Assembly: GCA_021162845.1 (NCBI GenBank)
Contig: JAGGXX010000027.1
Location: 60,957-124,956, forward strand
Direction of reading: 5' to 3'
From: Thermoprotei archaeon
Lineage (GTDB): Archaea; Thermoproteota; Thermoprotei; QMSL01; B3-G16
Length of the DNA: 64,000 nucleotides
Position 1 is the first letter of the stretch. Each line of letters starts with the position of its first letter. This document shows positions 17,053 to 26,087 of the stretch, one piece after another. Made by a program: the position numbers and the translations under genes. Under the pieces are notes generated by a model that did no database searches, was not told the origin of the DNA, and worked only from the letters and a program-made list of their open reading frames with translations.

Positions 17053-17457
17053 TCACTCGCCTATGACATTGACTATGACGGTTCTAGTACGCGGATAGAT
17101 GTCCGTCTCTATGAACACTATCGACTGCCATGTCCCGAGTCCAAGCCTACCGTCAATTATGGGAACTGTCTTCTCAGGTGAGAATAGAAGCGATCTCAAA
17201 TGCGCATGAGCATTAGAGGGATGGGCATATGATCCTTCAGAGGGTATAAGGCGTTCTAGCGTGTTACGTATGTCCTCTATCAGGCCTTCTTCGTATTCCG
17301 TAAAGCATATAATGCCTGTCGCATGTGGTGCAAATATGTGCGCTATACCGTTCTTAATCTTTGATTTCCTTACTATGCCTTCTACACGCCCGGTTATGTC
17401 CACAACGTCTATGGGCCCTCGTGTCTTAAACGTAAAACTGTCGACGTAGAGCCTCAA
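17053..17457 (-). CDS. YjbQ/UPF0047 family protein
   Basis: The 134-aa protein shows the family pattern: ITGRVEGIVRKSKIKNGIAHIFAPHATGIICFTEYEEGL, then AHPSNAHAHLRSLLFSPEKTVPIIDGRLGLGTWQSIVFIE. The conserved His residues and the LGTWQ motif are present. Family members have a thiamine-phosphate synthase-like side activity in bacteria, but the physiological role is unsettled. It is a single gene on the minus strand, downstream of an AsnC regulator gene with a roughly 60-nt gap. Confidence 0.88.
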   Translation of the reverse strand: MRLYVDSFTFKTRGPIDVVDITGRVEGIVRKSKIKNGIAHIFAPHATGIICFTEYEEGLIEDIRNTLERLIPSEGSYAHPSNAHAHLRSLLFSPEKTVPIIDGRLGLGTWQSIVFIETDIYPRTRTVIVNVIGE

Positions 17458-17518
17458 GGCTTCAAACCCCCTAGAAAGGAGATGAGGAAAACCCTAATTA
17501 AGCTTTGATGCTCCCTAT

Positions 17519-18016
17519 TTAACTATGTCTAACGGGGAAGCCTTCATTCTCATGAGAGAAGGTCTCAAGGACTAAGAATGTCTCACTAGAGACTACATCG
17601 CCTATACTGGCCAGATACCGAATGAGGAAGTGCGTGAGTTCCTCCCACTTAGTGGCCCAGACCTTGAGTATTATGTCATAGGCACCCGTGACTATGTGGG
17701 CCTCTTCGACGTAAGGTAGATCATGAGCCTTACGGGTATCTGCCAATATGCGTTGTGCCAGCGCCTCCTGATTTGACCGGCCCTCTAAGGTGGCCCCCCT
17801 GCGAACCTTGAGCATAACGAAGGCAAGGAACCTATAACCTAGTTTACTGGGATCTATTATGGCCTTATATCCCTTTATGACGCCCTCACGTTCAAGCCTT
17901 GTTATTCTTTCGCCTATCGTAGTTCTAGGGCGCTTGAGCCTCTTAGCTATGTCTGAGATGGATGCGCGCCCGTCTCTTTGGAGCTCATGTAATATCAGCT
18001 TATCGAGTTCATCCAT
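17519..18016 (-). CDS. Lrp/AsnC-family transcription regulator
   Basis: An N-terminal winged helix-turn-helix (LDKLILHELQRDGRASISDIAKRLKRPRTTIGERITRLEREGVIKGY) is followed by an RAM-type effector domain (FLAFVMLKVRRG, VEEAHIVTGAYDIILKVWA). The track starts at 18040, but I favour the ATG at 18016. It has a ribosome binding site (AGGAGA) just upstream, starts directly at the domain, and removes the overlap with the upstream gene. The target genes are unknown; the regulator lies 15 nt downstream of a duplicated-domain protein gene. Confidence 0.9.
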   Translation of the reverse strand: MDELDKLILHELQRDGRASISDIAKRLKRPRTTIGERITRLEREGVIKGYKAIIDPSKLGYRFLAFVMLKVRRGATLEGRSNQEALAQRILADTRKAHDLPYVEEAHIVTGAYDIILKVWATKWEELTHFLIRYLASIGDVVSSETFLVLETFSHENEGFPVRHS

Positions 18017-18030
18017 GGATCTCCTGCCTA

Positions 18031-18951
18031 CTAATGACATGTGAAGCTTTCAAGAACTCTTTCCTTTTCGGAGCTTATAACTGAATGAACTTTCTCGGGC
18101 GCTACCACGCTCATCACTAGTATCCTATTGGACACGTCGCAGAGCCATAGGAAGGAATCCAACACTATTTTCTTCAAGAAGCTTAAACGTGGCTTAAAGA
18201 TAAGCCTACGGCCTTCGTGGCCCTTGAGGGATAATCTATGTTCCTCCGCTAGTTTATAGTAACTGTACTGCTTTAAGGCCTCCTTAAGATAGGCATCCTT
18301 AAACCACTTCTTCAGGTCCCCATTATACCGTTCCTCGAGAATCACATTAGCCATACCTTGATATGCGAAAACGTACCATACGTCTCTCTTAGATCTGAAG
18401 CTTAACCTACCATACATGGAGAGCAATCTATAGTTGTACAGCTCATATTCCTCGGGTAGTTCAAAGCGAAAAGCATATACGCTCCATGTCCACCACTTAC
18501 GGCCATGGCATACAACGCTTTCCAGGAGGCTTTGAAAGATCTCGCGCATACGTTCGTACTCCTCGGTTCGGAAATGCACCTGAACTACGAAGAGCCTTCT
18601 ACTATCGTTACAGTACCAAGAGGCCCCTAATAGCTCTCCACCGCCTCGGACGTGATATAGATAACCTTCATGTCCAGCCACTTCAATCTCTCTAAGGCCT
18701 AACCTGGTGAATTTTAGATTCGCCTTCTCAACTCGCTCCTTCAGCTCATTTAAGAACGAATCTAGGCTCTTCTTAACGTTGGGCTCTTTCTTAGGCGAAA
18801 TATCGTCCCACCTTACTTCTAAGCGCACCATCTGTTCGTCCTCAAGCCTTATGTAAGTACGGCCCCGTCCACCGCCTTCGGCTGTCATTTCCCAGTCCTC
18901 AGGAACTCTTATTTGGAAGAGCCGCCATCCGAATTGCTTCAAATTAACCAT
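18031..18951 (-). CDS. Unknown protein built from two tandem copies of one domain
   Basis: The 306-aa protein starts with ATG after a strong ribosome binding site (GGAGGTGATC). Its two halves look homologous. Each begins with an aromatic strand plus acidic Pro/Glu segment (FQIRVPEDWE; FRFELPEEYE), has a GHEG turn (VAGHEGYLYHV; LKGHEGRRLIF) and ends alike (LLESVVCH; VLESFTCH). The 'vP..We' opening recalls PsbP/MOG1-like folds, which is only a guess. No signal peptide or membrane helix is seen. It sits between a surface protein gene and an AsnC regulator gene. Confidence 0.65.
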   Translation of the reverse strand: MVNLKQFGWRLFQIRVPEDWEMTAEGGGRGRTYIRLEDEQMVRLEVRWDDISPKKEPNVKKSLDSFLNELKERVEKANLKFTRLGLREIEVAGHEGYLYHVRGGGELLGASWYCNDSRRLFVVQVHFRTEEYERMREIFQSLLESVVCHGRKWWTWSVYAFRFELPEEYELYNYRLLSMYGRLSFRSKRDVWYVFAYQGMANVILEERYNGDLKKWFKDAYLKEALKQYSYYKLAEEHRLSLKGHEGRRLIFKPRLSFLKKIVLDSFLWLCDVSNRILVMSVVAPEKVHSVISSEKERVLESFTCH

Positions 18952-18964
18952 AGAAGATCACCTC

Positions 18965-21061
18965 CTAACGCTTTCGAAGTCTAAACCGCCTTGACTTACG
19001 CTCTTCTTCGAATTCTTCAGGAGGAGCTATGAGACCCTTGTAAGTCCTCTCCCGGAGCATCCGCCTTATGAAGGACATCGCGAAGGATGCCCCTACGATT
19101 ATGAGCCCTATAAGGACAAGACCGAGCCATAGTGGGAAGGCTTTACCATCTATAGTAAAGAAGACATCTAACCTACACTCCTTATTCAGGGTCGGTGGAT
19201 CATTGTTAGAGAGGGTGACGGAGTCCGTAGTGCTAGCATCTAAGTATCGCACCCTAATTATATATGTGCCGATGGGGAGCTGTTCAAAACGCACTCCGCC
19301 GGATTTAGTCTTCACCTCACCTATCTTATTGGCGGAGAGCCATAGCTCTACATACGCTCCGTCGAGCGGCTGACCTAATACCCCCTTAACTGCTACTACA
19401 AGGTCATGAACGTTACATACTAAATTATCCTCAAAGTCGCCCCTGGGGTTCCCCTGATACGGCAAGGATACTTTAAACGAGCCCACCTTCACGTTCCTCC
19501 AGGACACATTAAGCGAGTAAACTCCTGCGGGAAGTGGACCGAGATCCAGGAAACCCGATGAACTGGTCTTTAAGTGAAGATAGCTTCCGTTGGCCATGTA
19601 CATGACTACCTTCGCCCCCGCTAAAGGTGCCTTCTTGAGATCAGTTATTCTAGGCCTGAACAGGTATACTTCACAGGGTAATTCGATCCTGGCGAAGGAT
19701 CCGAGCTCCTCAGGACGGAAGTACTTCTCCCCTACCAATATGCCCTGCCAATAAACCTCAGCCTTATAAAGAGCCTTAGGCAGTTTATAGAGGGTTATCT
19801 TCCCTCTGGAATCGCATCTGTCCTCCAATAACAGCGTGGTGGTACCTCCTTTCAGTACGTAGAGACGTATTAATGCGTTTCTCAGGGGCACTGAATTGGC
19901 GCCTAAGGCATATGCTTTAAGCATGACATTGTATATCGGAAGAGATACGGTATACGTCTTCGGCCCGGATATCTCGAACGAGTAAGCACTCCTTATGCCC
20001 CGCCACTCGCTATATATGGTATACGTCCCGTCGATTATACTGGAGATCCTGACCTCTCCGTTTTCATCAGTCCGTATATCGATTTCCTTATTGACATGCG
20101 GAAGAATCAGCTTGAAATCCGTATCGTTTAAAGGGTATCCGAGGGTATCCGTGAGGCGTAGCACGACATCATAGACTTTACACATGACCTTTATGGGCTC
20201 CGTATACGTATCGGAGGTTAGCCAGAACGTGTCCTCATAAAGCGTAATCAAGCCCCACCATGAAACCTTAATCGCGTACTTACCCTTAGGCATGCCACTC
20301 AGGTCTATGGTAGGGCTATTGAACGTGAGCGACGTCCCATTGGGATGCGTTATCTGTACCTCTATCCCCTTTAGGAAAACATCACCTAAGGACCATTGAG
20401 CTGGTAGCGGTTTATAGGCCATGTCATAGATCCTTATCGTAAGGGGGAATACGTGACATTTAAGGGTGAGCACCGATGGTACGTTACCCCTTATGAATAA
20501 ACGGCTTTCAGTGTAGACATCTACTCCCTGCCACTCGACCTTGATGTCAAAGGTATTATCCTGTCCTTCTTCCACGCTAAGCGGTATATTTACCTTCAGT
20601 GAGCCGCTCTTGTTAGCAGTACCTGAGAAGTGGAAACCATTCCTCCCCGTTATGCTGAGCTTAGCGGATAGAGGCCTGCCCTCATAGTCAGTTACGTTGA
20701 ACACCACTGGATAGACTGAAACTTCATGTTTCTTCGCAATTTCCATGAGGCTACTGTCTTTAAGGTAATATACCAATACACCTTCATAATAGACCTTCAG
20801 GCTAGGGTTGCTGACCTTAAGCGACCCAACGTCTATCTCGACTTCACCATTTGCATCGGTAGTATCATGCCCTATTAATTCGCCTGTTCCATTATAGAGG
20901 TACACCTCGGCGTCCTTAAGGGGATCACCTTCAGTATTGCATATCTTTATGTTTATGATGAAAATAGTCCCATACGCGCCTTGGAATAATTGAAGTACGG
21001 AGGACAAGCATAATGCGAGGATTAATATCGTAAGGATGCATGATGCCTTAGAGGGCAGCAT
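18965..21061 (-). CDS. Membrane-anchored surface protein with about seven Ig-like/carboxypeptidase-regulatory-type repeats
   Basis: An N-terminal signal peptide (ILTILILALCLSSVLQLFQG) is followed by about seven beta-sandwich modules of 80-100 residues. Each starts with a pattern like 'cntxGxPLxxAxVxL' (GDPLKDAEVYLYNG, GRPLSAKLSI, GYPLNDTDFKL, APLAGAKVVMY, GQPLDGAYVEL) and runs to a 'G.Y.v.v.W.g' strand. A C-terminal helix (about 650-670) and a basic cytoplasmic tail (RRMLRERTYKG...RRFRLRKR) follow. Such stalks are typical of archaeal S-layer-associated or adhesive proteins. No enzymatic domain is visible. Confidence 0.75.
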   Translation of the reverse strand: MLPSKASCILTILILALCLSSVLQLFQGAYGTIFIINIKICNTEGDPLKDAEVYLYNGTGELIGHDTTDANGEVEIDVGSLKVSNPSLKVYYEGVLVYYLKDSSLMEIAKKHEVSVYPVVFNVTDYEGRPLSAKLSITGRNGFHFSGTANKSGSLKVNIPLSVEEGQDNTFDIKVEWQGVDVYTESRLFIRGNVPSVLTLKCHVFPLTIRIYDMAYKPLPAQWSLGDVFLKGIEVQITHPNGTSLTFNSPTIDLSGMPKGKYAIKVSWWGLITLYEDTFWLTSDTYTEPIKVMCKVYDVVLRLTDTLGYPLNDTDFKLILPHVNKEIDIRTDENGEVRISSIIDGTYTIYSEWRGIRSAYSFEISGPKTYTVSLPIYNVMLKAYALGANSVPLRNALIRLYVLKGGTTTLLLEDRCDSRGKITLYKLPKALYKAEVYWQGILVGEKYFRPEELGSFARIELPCEVYLFRPRITDLKKAPLAGAKVVMYMANGSYLHLKTSSSGFLDLGPLPAGVYSLNVSWRNVKVGSFKVSLPYQGNPRGDFEDNLVCNVHDLVVAVKGVLGQPLDGAYVELWLSANKIGEVKTKSGGVRFEQLPIGTYIIRVRYLDASTTDSVTLSNNDPPTLNKECRLDVFFTIDGKAFPLWLGLVLIGLIIVGASFAMSFIRRMLRERTYKGLIAPPEEFEEERKSRRFRLRKR

Positions 21062-21166
21062 AAGGATATACCTCGCTATATTAAGGGTGGAACAGAGTTA
21101 AAATTTTACCGGGATTAGCGTAACCCTTAAAAGGATGTAGGAGGAGAGGAGAAAGGGTGTCCTCCT

Positions 21167-21322
21167 ATGCCGATTACAGATCCCGAAAAGCTTCAGATAG
21201 CTATAAAACATAACTTCAACGTGAAGATTTGCAGGAGATGTGGTGCTCGAAATCCCATTAGCGCAGAGAAGTGTAGGAGATGTAGGAGCAAGGATCTAAG
21301 ACCGAAAAGGTATAGGAGATAG
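21167..21322 (+). CDS. rpl40e: Ribosomal protein L40e
   Basis: The 51-aa product is too short for the track. It reads [20 protein letters not shown] and then the C4 zinc ribbon [20 protein letters not shown], ending [10 protein letters not shown]. This is the standard archaeal L40e sequence, a component of the large ribosomal subunit. Purine-rich GGAGGAGAGGAG lies upstream. It is convergent with the YkgJ-like gene, with 6 nt between the stops. Confidence 0.95.
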   Translation: MPITDPEKLQIAIKHNFNVKICRRCGARNPISAEKCRRCRSKDLRPKRYRR

Positions 21323-21328
21323 AGCACA

Positions 21329-21835
21329 TTAGAGCCAGATGATCTCCGAAACGGAGAGGGCTATCTCAAGAGGTAGCGAACGCGGGTCATCGTTTAACTT
21401 GATGCCCACCAGACCTCTTATCAGCTCGGGTAATAGGGAATTCCTGACTAAGTAGCCTTTTCCTAGGCCGGGGCAATGTTCCTCGGCCTCAGGGTTTACA
21501 CCTACTATGAACGTGGATTGCGCCTCTTCCTCTTCCAAGGCTTGAAGGGGGAATACCTTACAGTTCCACGGGAAGAAATCGTAGTCCTTCTTTAAAATGC
21601 AGATACCCTCCCTATAGAAAGGGCATATGTGTTCCGGTTCCTTGAAGCTCATGAAGTAGAGCCCATCTTCTTTATGGAAGAACTTCCCATCCCTTGCGAA
21701 TGAAGATAAGAATTCGATATCGCTTCGATAGAGCTCTAATCGTACTCCTGCCCCATACCCCCTACAGCATCTACCGCACTGAAGGCATTTGAAGGATAAG
21801 TTTCTCTTGAACGTGATTATGAAAGTAAATCTCAA
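21329..21835 (-). CDS. YkgJ/CxxCxxCC Fe-S or zinc-cluster protein
   Basis: The core motif KCLQCGRCCRGYG (CxxCxxCC type) is followed by IEFLSSFA, CPFYREGICILKKDYDFFPWNCKVFPL and EHCPGLGKG, the conserved distal Cys pattern of the YkgJ family. Members bind an Fe-S cluster or Zn and are of uncertain function. The track ORF begins inside rpl6. I set the start at TTG 21835, preceded by GAGGAGA, because everything upstream is out-of-frame rpl6 sequence. It probably follows rpl6 in one transcript. Confidence 0.75.
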   Translation of the reverse strand: MRFTFIITFKRNLSFKCLQCGRCCRGYGAGVRLELYRSDIEFLSSFARDGKFFHKEDGLYFMSFKEPEHICPFYREGICILKKDYDFFPWNCKVFPLQALEEEEAQSTFIVGVNPEAEEHCPGLGKGYLVRNSLLPELIRGLVGIKLNDDPRSLPLEIALSVSEIIWL

Positions 21836-21846
21836 TTGGTTCTCCT

Positions 21847-22452
21847 CTATAGCTCCTTCACGCTGACGCCTATTATCTCTCTCTTGTAAGGATATATGCC
21901 GTCTAGAACTCCAGGACCTCCACCTCGTCCATGAGGGCACTTCTTCTCCTTACCCCTAAGCCGGGCTGCATTGCTTATATTAGCTGCCGTTTGCCCTACT
22001 GCAATTACGTCTATGCCCTCAACTATGACGTCGTCCCCCTTTACCATGACCTTCGTATCTTTACCCACTATCTTCGCTATCCGCTTGTCCCTTCCCCCTA
22101 GGAAGTTCTCTATCACGACCTTATTGCCTTCCACCTTAATGCTCATCGGGAAGTGAGCGTATACTATCTTAAGGTAGTAGCGGAAGCCATACTTGACGCC
22201 GAGCATCATGTTCTTTATGTGAGCAGCTATGGTCCTCACGACGGCATACTCCTTCTTTCTCGCCATAAAGGTCTCGACTACGACTTTATCGCCCTCAAGC
22301 CTTATATTGACAGGAGCGAAGCCGAAATCCTTTTCCAGAACTCCCTTAGGCCCTTCCACGTGGACCTTACTCCCCTCTACGGTCACTTTTACACCTTCTA
22401 TGATCTCGACTTCCTCCTTATGATACAATACCTTCAACGTAATCCCCTGCAA
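21847..22452 (-). CDS. rpl6: Ribosomal protein L6
   Basis: The 201-aa protein has the two-domain L6 fold with VHVEGPKGVLEKDF, the middle segment MMLGVKYGFRYYLKIVYAHFPMSI (archaeal type) and the C-terminal IDVIAVGQTAANISNAARLRGKEKK. It binds 23S rRNA near the sarcin-ricin loop in the large subunit. In this window it stands apart from the usual spc-type ribosomal operon, with only L40e nearby. Confidence 0.95.
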   Translation of the reverse strand: MQGITLKVLYHKEEVEIIEGVKVTVEGSKVHVEGPKGVLEKDFGFAPVNIRLEGDKVVVETFMARKKEYAVVRTIAAHIKNMMLGVKYGFRYYLKIVYAHFPMSIKVEGNKVVIENFLGGRDKRIAKIVGKDTKVMVKGDDVIVEGIDVIAVGQTAANISNAARLRGKEKKCPHGRGGGPGVLDGIYPYKREIIGVSVKEL

Positions 22453-22541
22453 CCTTAGGGTTCAGGTCCTTTATAAAAACTTAACGGAACATTACATCTG
22501 CTACGTTCTATTTGCCATTTTGATGGACAATACGGAATTGC

Positions 22542-23462
22542 TCACACGCCTTCCTTGGCATCCGTTAGGTAAGTCTTACATACGCCGAAGAGCCAACAAT
22601 CCTCACAACGCATATGACGAGGTGTACAGTAGACCTCACCAACATACCTCAGTACATACAGCTTAGAGGGATCTTCGGGGAACATCCCCCTGGCTATGCT
22701 CTGTATAAGGTTATACATCTGTCCTCCATATAGCGTAGCTGGCCTCCTGCCCCGAATTAACCCAACTCTTCTCGCTACCCTGAGGAATGTAGGATCCACT
22801 GGACAGTGCATGTCCTCTAGAGAGACGTCCTCCCATATGCCTAAGACTTTAACTAACAAGAACAGATAGTTATTAGCCAAACGCTGGTTAGACAGAGGGA
22901 ATGTCATTAGCGCTAGTCTAGCTAGTGAAAGGGGATCCAAGCCAAGTTTAACGGAGACGAAAAGCTTTCCAAAGAGATGAGCCTTCCTAAAGTAGCCCTC
23001 CTCATCTAATAGTAGGACTAGCTTATCCAGAGCGTATGAAGAGATGTATCTGGCGAAGATCTTTAGGCTGGAGGAAATGGGTAGGGATAGGAGGAAGGAC
23101 GCATAGAGCCTTATTGAGTCAACCAGGGAGAGCCTATTCGCATCGCTTAATCTCACTAACTTCTCAGTGTCCTCTATGGCGGTCTCTAGGTACTCCTCAT
23201 TAGTGAAGAGGTCTATGTCCCTATCCATGTCGCCTACGTGGCTCACAAAGAGCCAGTACTCCTTCACCATGGAGTCCAATGTATTTAGCTTCCACGCCCA
23301 TCTTCGGGAATCTAATAGGCTCATGATGAACGTCCCAAGAAGTAGGCTCTTCATCTGGCGCCTCTTCGAGAGGCCGACCTTAGCTAGTAGATCAGCGAAA
23401 AAGCCATATGCCTCCTCTTCATGGTCTAAGATCAATAGCTTAAGGGGATCCTCCTTAGCCCT
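22542..23462 (-). CDS. Divergent HhH-GPD-like Fe-S protein (306 aa)
   Basis: The C-terminus contains HCPVDPTFLRVARRVGLIRG, which aligns with the conserved aspartate strand of endonuclease III (PVDTHIRRIAIRLG). It ends in CTPRHMRCEDCWLFGVC, which has the exact C-X6-C-X2-C-X5-C spacing of the endonuclease III [4Fe-4S] loop. The 200-residue N-terminal part is helical and unrecognised; no catalytic-lysine hairpin is evident. The track ORF starts at 23618, but the ATG at 23462 has a GGAGGA site and overlaps the upstream gene's stop by only 8 nt. The pairing with the next gene suggests the two proteins work together. Confidence 0.65.
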   Translation of the reverse strand, partial: RAKEDPLKLLILDHEEEAYGFFADLLAKVGLSKRRQMKSLLLGTFIMSLLDSRRWAWKLNTLDSMVKEYWLFVSHVGDMDRDIDLFTNEEYLETAIEDTEKLVRLSDANRLSLVDSIRLYASFLLSLPISSSLKIFARYISSYALDKLVLLLDEEGYFRKAHLFGKLFVSVKLGLDPLSLARLALMTFPLSNQRLANNYLFLLVKVLGIWEDVSLEDMHCPVDPTFLRVARRVGLIRGRRPATLYGGQMYNLIQSIARGMFPEDPSKLYVLRYVGEVYCTPRHMRCEDCWLFGVCKTYLTDAKEGV

Positions 23463-25113
23463 CATATATGTTCCTCCTACTCGGGCAGGCTTCATATAAC
23501 GGACATCGGATATACCCGCTCCTAGTAAGCTTAAAGCACCTAGTATTGCTCCTACACCACCTACGGGCCACGAGGGACAGCAAATGTAGCTTATAGGGTG
23601 CTGAGTTAAATAGTTCAAGGGCTATGCCATGTACTTCGACCCTAACTAAGTTATAGTCCTTTAAGGCTATGCTTATAGGTGTGCTGATAAGGCCTAACTT
23701 GCGAAGCACCAATAGGAGATCGTTATCGGCTGGGGGTAAAACCTGCTTTATGAAATGCTTAGGGATGGGGAACAGGTTCAGTAGATGTATGGCGTACACG
23801 TAGTAATCGGCAGCCTTTATAGTAAGGTAAGGGAACAATATAAGGGAACGCTTAATCACCTCTATGGGATCATCTTCCCAGGCCTTTTCCTTAACCAGCC
23901 TGAGGAGTACGCCTATATTCCTGTACCTAGTGCTGTAAGGGGATACTTCCTCCAACGCGAATTTAGCTAATGATTCCGCATGCTCCTCAAGCAGGTGGAA
24001 CTCGTAGTTTCTCAGGTATTTGACAAACAGCCTTATAGGCAGTTCCTCATCCGGGACTTTCTCTTCTCGATTCTTAATTGACTCCTCATAAGCCCATATA
24101 AACGTCCTAAGCAGGGCACATTTAGTAGCACCCTCAATACCCTCAAGCCTATGGCGGGTACCACAGAGACTTAGCTCTTCCTTAAGCTCCTCTTCCCAAG
24201 GACGTTGGTTCCTCTTGATCACCTCCATTATCTTGAGCTTAACGCGGGCGATGGTCCTTACGCTTTCCTCTAAGAGGCGTAAACCACCTACCTTGGTCAA
24301 TAACAACAGGTTAGATATCGTTAAACGCGGGTTTGACTCCAGGATCCCCCAACTACCATTAGGCTTCTGCATATCGAGTAGCAGATAGACGCTGCGACTT
24401 AGCTCCTCATCGCTTATGGCGTGGTATACAAGCAATGCCTCCAGTACTTCAGCAAGGGCCCATGGTTGGTCAACTCTCTGCATTTTCAAACTAGCTATCA
24501 GCCAATCCTTTATCAATGATATAGCACGCTTACGCCTATCCTCCTTCATCGAAGGGCCTAGTATTCGTAAGGCCCTAGCTGTGACCTCTATGTCCCACAT
24601 ATCCTCCTTGAGGAACGTACCCCGCCAATATCCCTGAGGTTCTTGAAAGGATAGCAACGCCTTGCTAGCATTGGCTAGGATTTCGTCATCAAGACCTAAG
24701 TTCTTAAGCCCCTCGATTATGGCCAGCGTAATCCTGAAAGCTATCCCTCTATCATTAACGAGCCTGTAGTAATCTAATTTGACGTCATAATCCATCCATA
24801 AGCCATTATCGAGTTGAGCTTCCCTTAAGAAGTTAATGCAATGTATCATTATCCGCTTAGCGGGCTTATAACCGCGTGCTAGCGATAACGTCCTGAATAC
24901 ATCGGCGGTCAAGAGGATTCTGCCATACCCGCTTTGATAGAAGGATCCATCCTTATCCTGACGCTCCTCTATGACGCGAGTGACTATATCAGCTAGTTCA
25001 GATACTCCTGAGAGAGCGTAGAGTAATAATCTATAGTGCAGGAGCCCCATGGAGAGTAGATAGCGCACGGCCCGCGATATCGACCTAGCTATAGCGATAC
25101 GGCCTAGCTCCAT
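23455..25113 (-). CDS. Terpenoid-cyclase-like alpha/alpha repeat protein with C-terminal Cys cluster (552 aa)
   Basis: The N-terminal 300 residues hold alpha/alpha-toroid repeats of the prenyltransferase/squalene-cyclase type (REAQLDNGLWMDYDV, LLSFQEPQGYWRG, LLDMQKPNGSWGIL). The C-terminus has ADNDLLLVLRKLGLI and a Cys set (WCRSNTRC...RCPLYEACP) that parallels the Fe-S tail of the following gene, though spacing is degenerate. The catalytic DxDD of squalene cyclases is not seen. The gene overlaps its downstream neighbour by 8 nt, implying coupled expression. Function unknown; a cofactor-binding partner complex is an inference. Confidence 0.65.
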   Translation of the reverse strand: MELGRIAIARSISRAVRYLLSMGLLHYRLLLYALSGVSELADIVTRVIEERQDKDGSFYQSGYGRILLTADVFRTLSLARGYKPAKRIMIHCINFLREAQLDNGLWMDYDVKLDYYRLVNDRGIAFRITLAIIEGLKNLGLDDEILANASKALLSFQEPQGYWRGTFLKEDMWDIEVTARALRILGPSMKEDRRKRAISLIKDWLIASLKMQRVDQPWALAEVLEALLVYHAISDEELSRSVYLLLDMQKPNGSWGILESNPRLTISNLLLLTKVGGLRLLEESVRTIARVKLKIMEVIKRNQRPWEEELKEELSLCGTRHRLEGIEGATKCALLRTFIWAYEESIKNREEKVPDEELPIRLFVKYLRNYEFHLLEEHAESLAKFALEEVSPYSTRYRNIGVLLRLVKEKAWEDDPIEVIKRSLILFPYLTIKAADYYVYAIHLLNLFPIPKHFIKQVLPPADNDLLLVLRKLGLISTPISIALKDYNLVRVEVHGIALELFNSAPYKLHLLSLVARRWCRSNTRCFKLTRSGYIRCPLYEACPSRRNIYEG

Positions 25114-25199
25114 TAGAGGTCAGCTCACTAGAATATATAGTTAGCCTTCTACGCCTATAAATCGATCAGTTATGTGAGGAGGCATGAGGTGGCCCCGGA

Positions 25200-26087
25200 A
25201 TGAAAATCTTAATCATACATGAGGGCAATAGGCCAGATCACCCTACGTACATGCTAATGAGAGCAGCTAAATCCATGGGGCACGAGCCGTTCTATGTGCG
25301 CATGAGTAGGATAGACCTCGAGATAGGTAATAAGATAACGATGCGCGTACAGGGTGACACTACCCTAACGGCATTTAAAGCTGGGCTCATAAGATCTTTT
25401 GGCTTTCTCTTAAGCTTAGCACAGTTCCTCCGCAGGATTGCCCTTTTGACCGCTCTTGAAAGGATCATGCCCCTCATGAACCCCCCAAGTGCCCTCCTAT
25501 CCTCCAGGAATAAGCTGCTAACTACACTGATGCTTAAAGAGGCAGGAATAAAGGTTCCCTATACGTTCTCCACGGAATCCCTGAGGTCAGCCTATAAAGT
25601 AGCCGATACGTTAGGTAGTTCAGTGGTCAAACCCATAATCGGATCGAGGGGATATGGTGTAGCATTATCGCCTAATCCTGATACAGCGTTCATAATGCTT
25701 AAGGCCTTACTCTCCAACAAGGAGCCGCCGCTTATCCAGGAATACTTAGGCGGAACGGGCTATGACATAAGGATAATAATCGTCGGAGACAGGGTACTAG
25801 GAGCTATGAAACGCGTAGCTAGTAAAAGCTGGAAGACCAATATAGCACAGGGGGGCAAAGGTGAGCCCTATGAAGTAGACGGCGAGCTTGAAGACCTAGC
25901 CCTTAGAGCCACTAAAGCACTCGGCTTGTGGTATGCTGGTGTCGACGTGATTATTAAGGGAGGTGAGTATTATGTGCTCGAGGTTAACGGATCGCCTGAT
26001 TGGAGGGAGTTCACGAGGGTGACCGGAATAGATCCCTCTTACGAGATCGTGGATTATCTAGTTAAGGTCGCTGATGATTACGGGTAG
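25200..26087 (+). CDS. RimK-type ATP-grasp ligase
   Basis: The 295-aa protein follows the RimK/LysX/MptN pattern: an N-terminal Rossmann-like part (MKILIIHEGNRPDHPTYML), then SSRNKLLTTLMLKEAGIKVPYTF. The glycine-rich loop VVKPIIGSRGYGVAL, IQEYLGGTGYDIRIIIVGDRVLGAMKR and the metal-binding VDVIIKGGEYYVLEVNGSPDW complete it. Such enzymes add glutamate or another amino acid to a protein, cofactor (tetrahydromethanopterin, F420) or LysW carrier. The substrate is not readable. It has no metabolic neighbour here; its 3' end overlaps the convergent permease gene by 26 nt. Confidence 0.85.
   Translation: MKILIIHEGNRPDHPTYMLMRAAKSMGHEPFYVRMSRIDLEIGNKITMRVQGDTTLTAFKAGLIRSFGFLLSLAQFLRRIALLTALERIMPLMNPPSALLSSRNKLLTTLMLKEAGIKVPYTFSTESLRSAYKVADTLGSSVVKPIIGSRGYGVALSPNPDTAFIMLKALLSNKEPPLIQEYLGGTGYDIRIIIVGDRVLGAMKRVASKSWKTNIAQGGKGEPYEVDGELEDLALRATKALGLWYAGVDVIIKGGEYYVLEVNGSPDWREFTRVTGIDPSYEIVDYLVKVADDYG

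Noticed and set aside
21836-21940. N-terminal extension of the YkgJ-like ORF
   Set aside because: It is out-of-frame rpl6 sequence with no family similarity; a TTG with a ribosome site follows the rpl6 stop.
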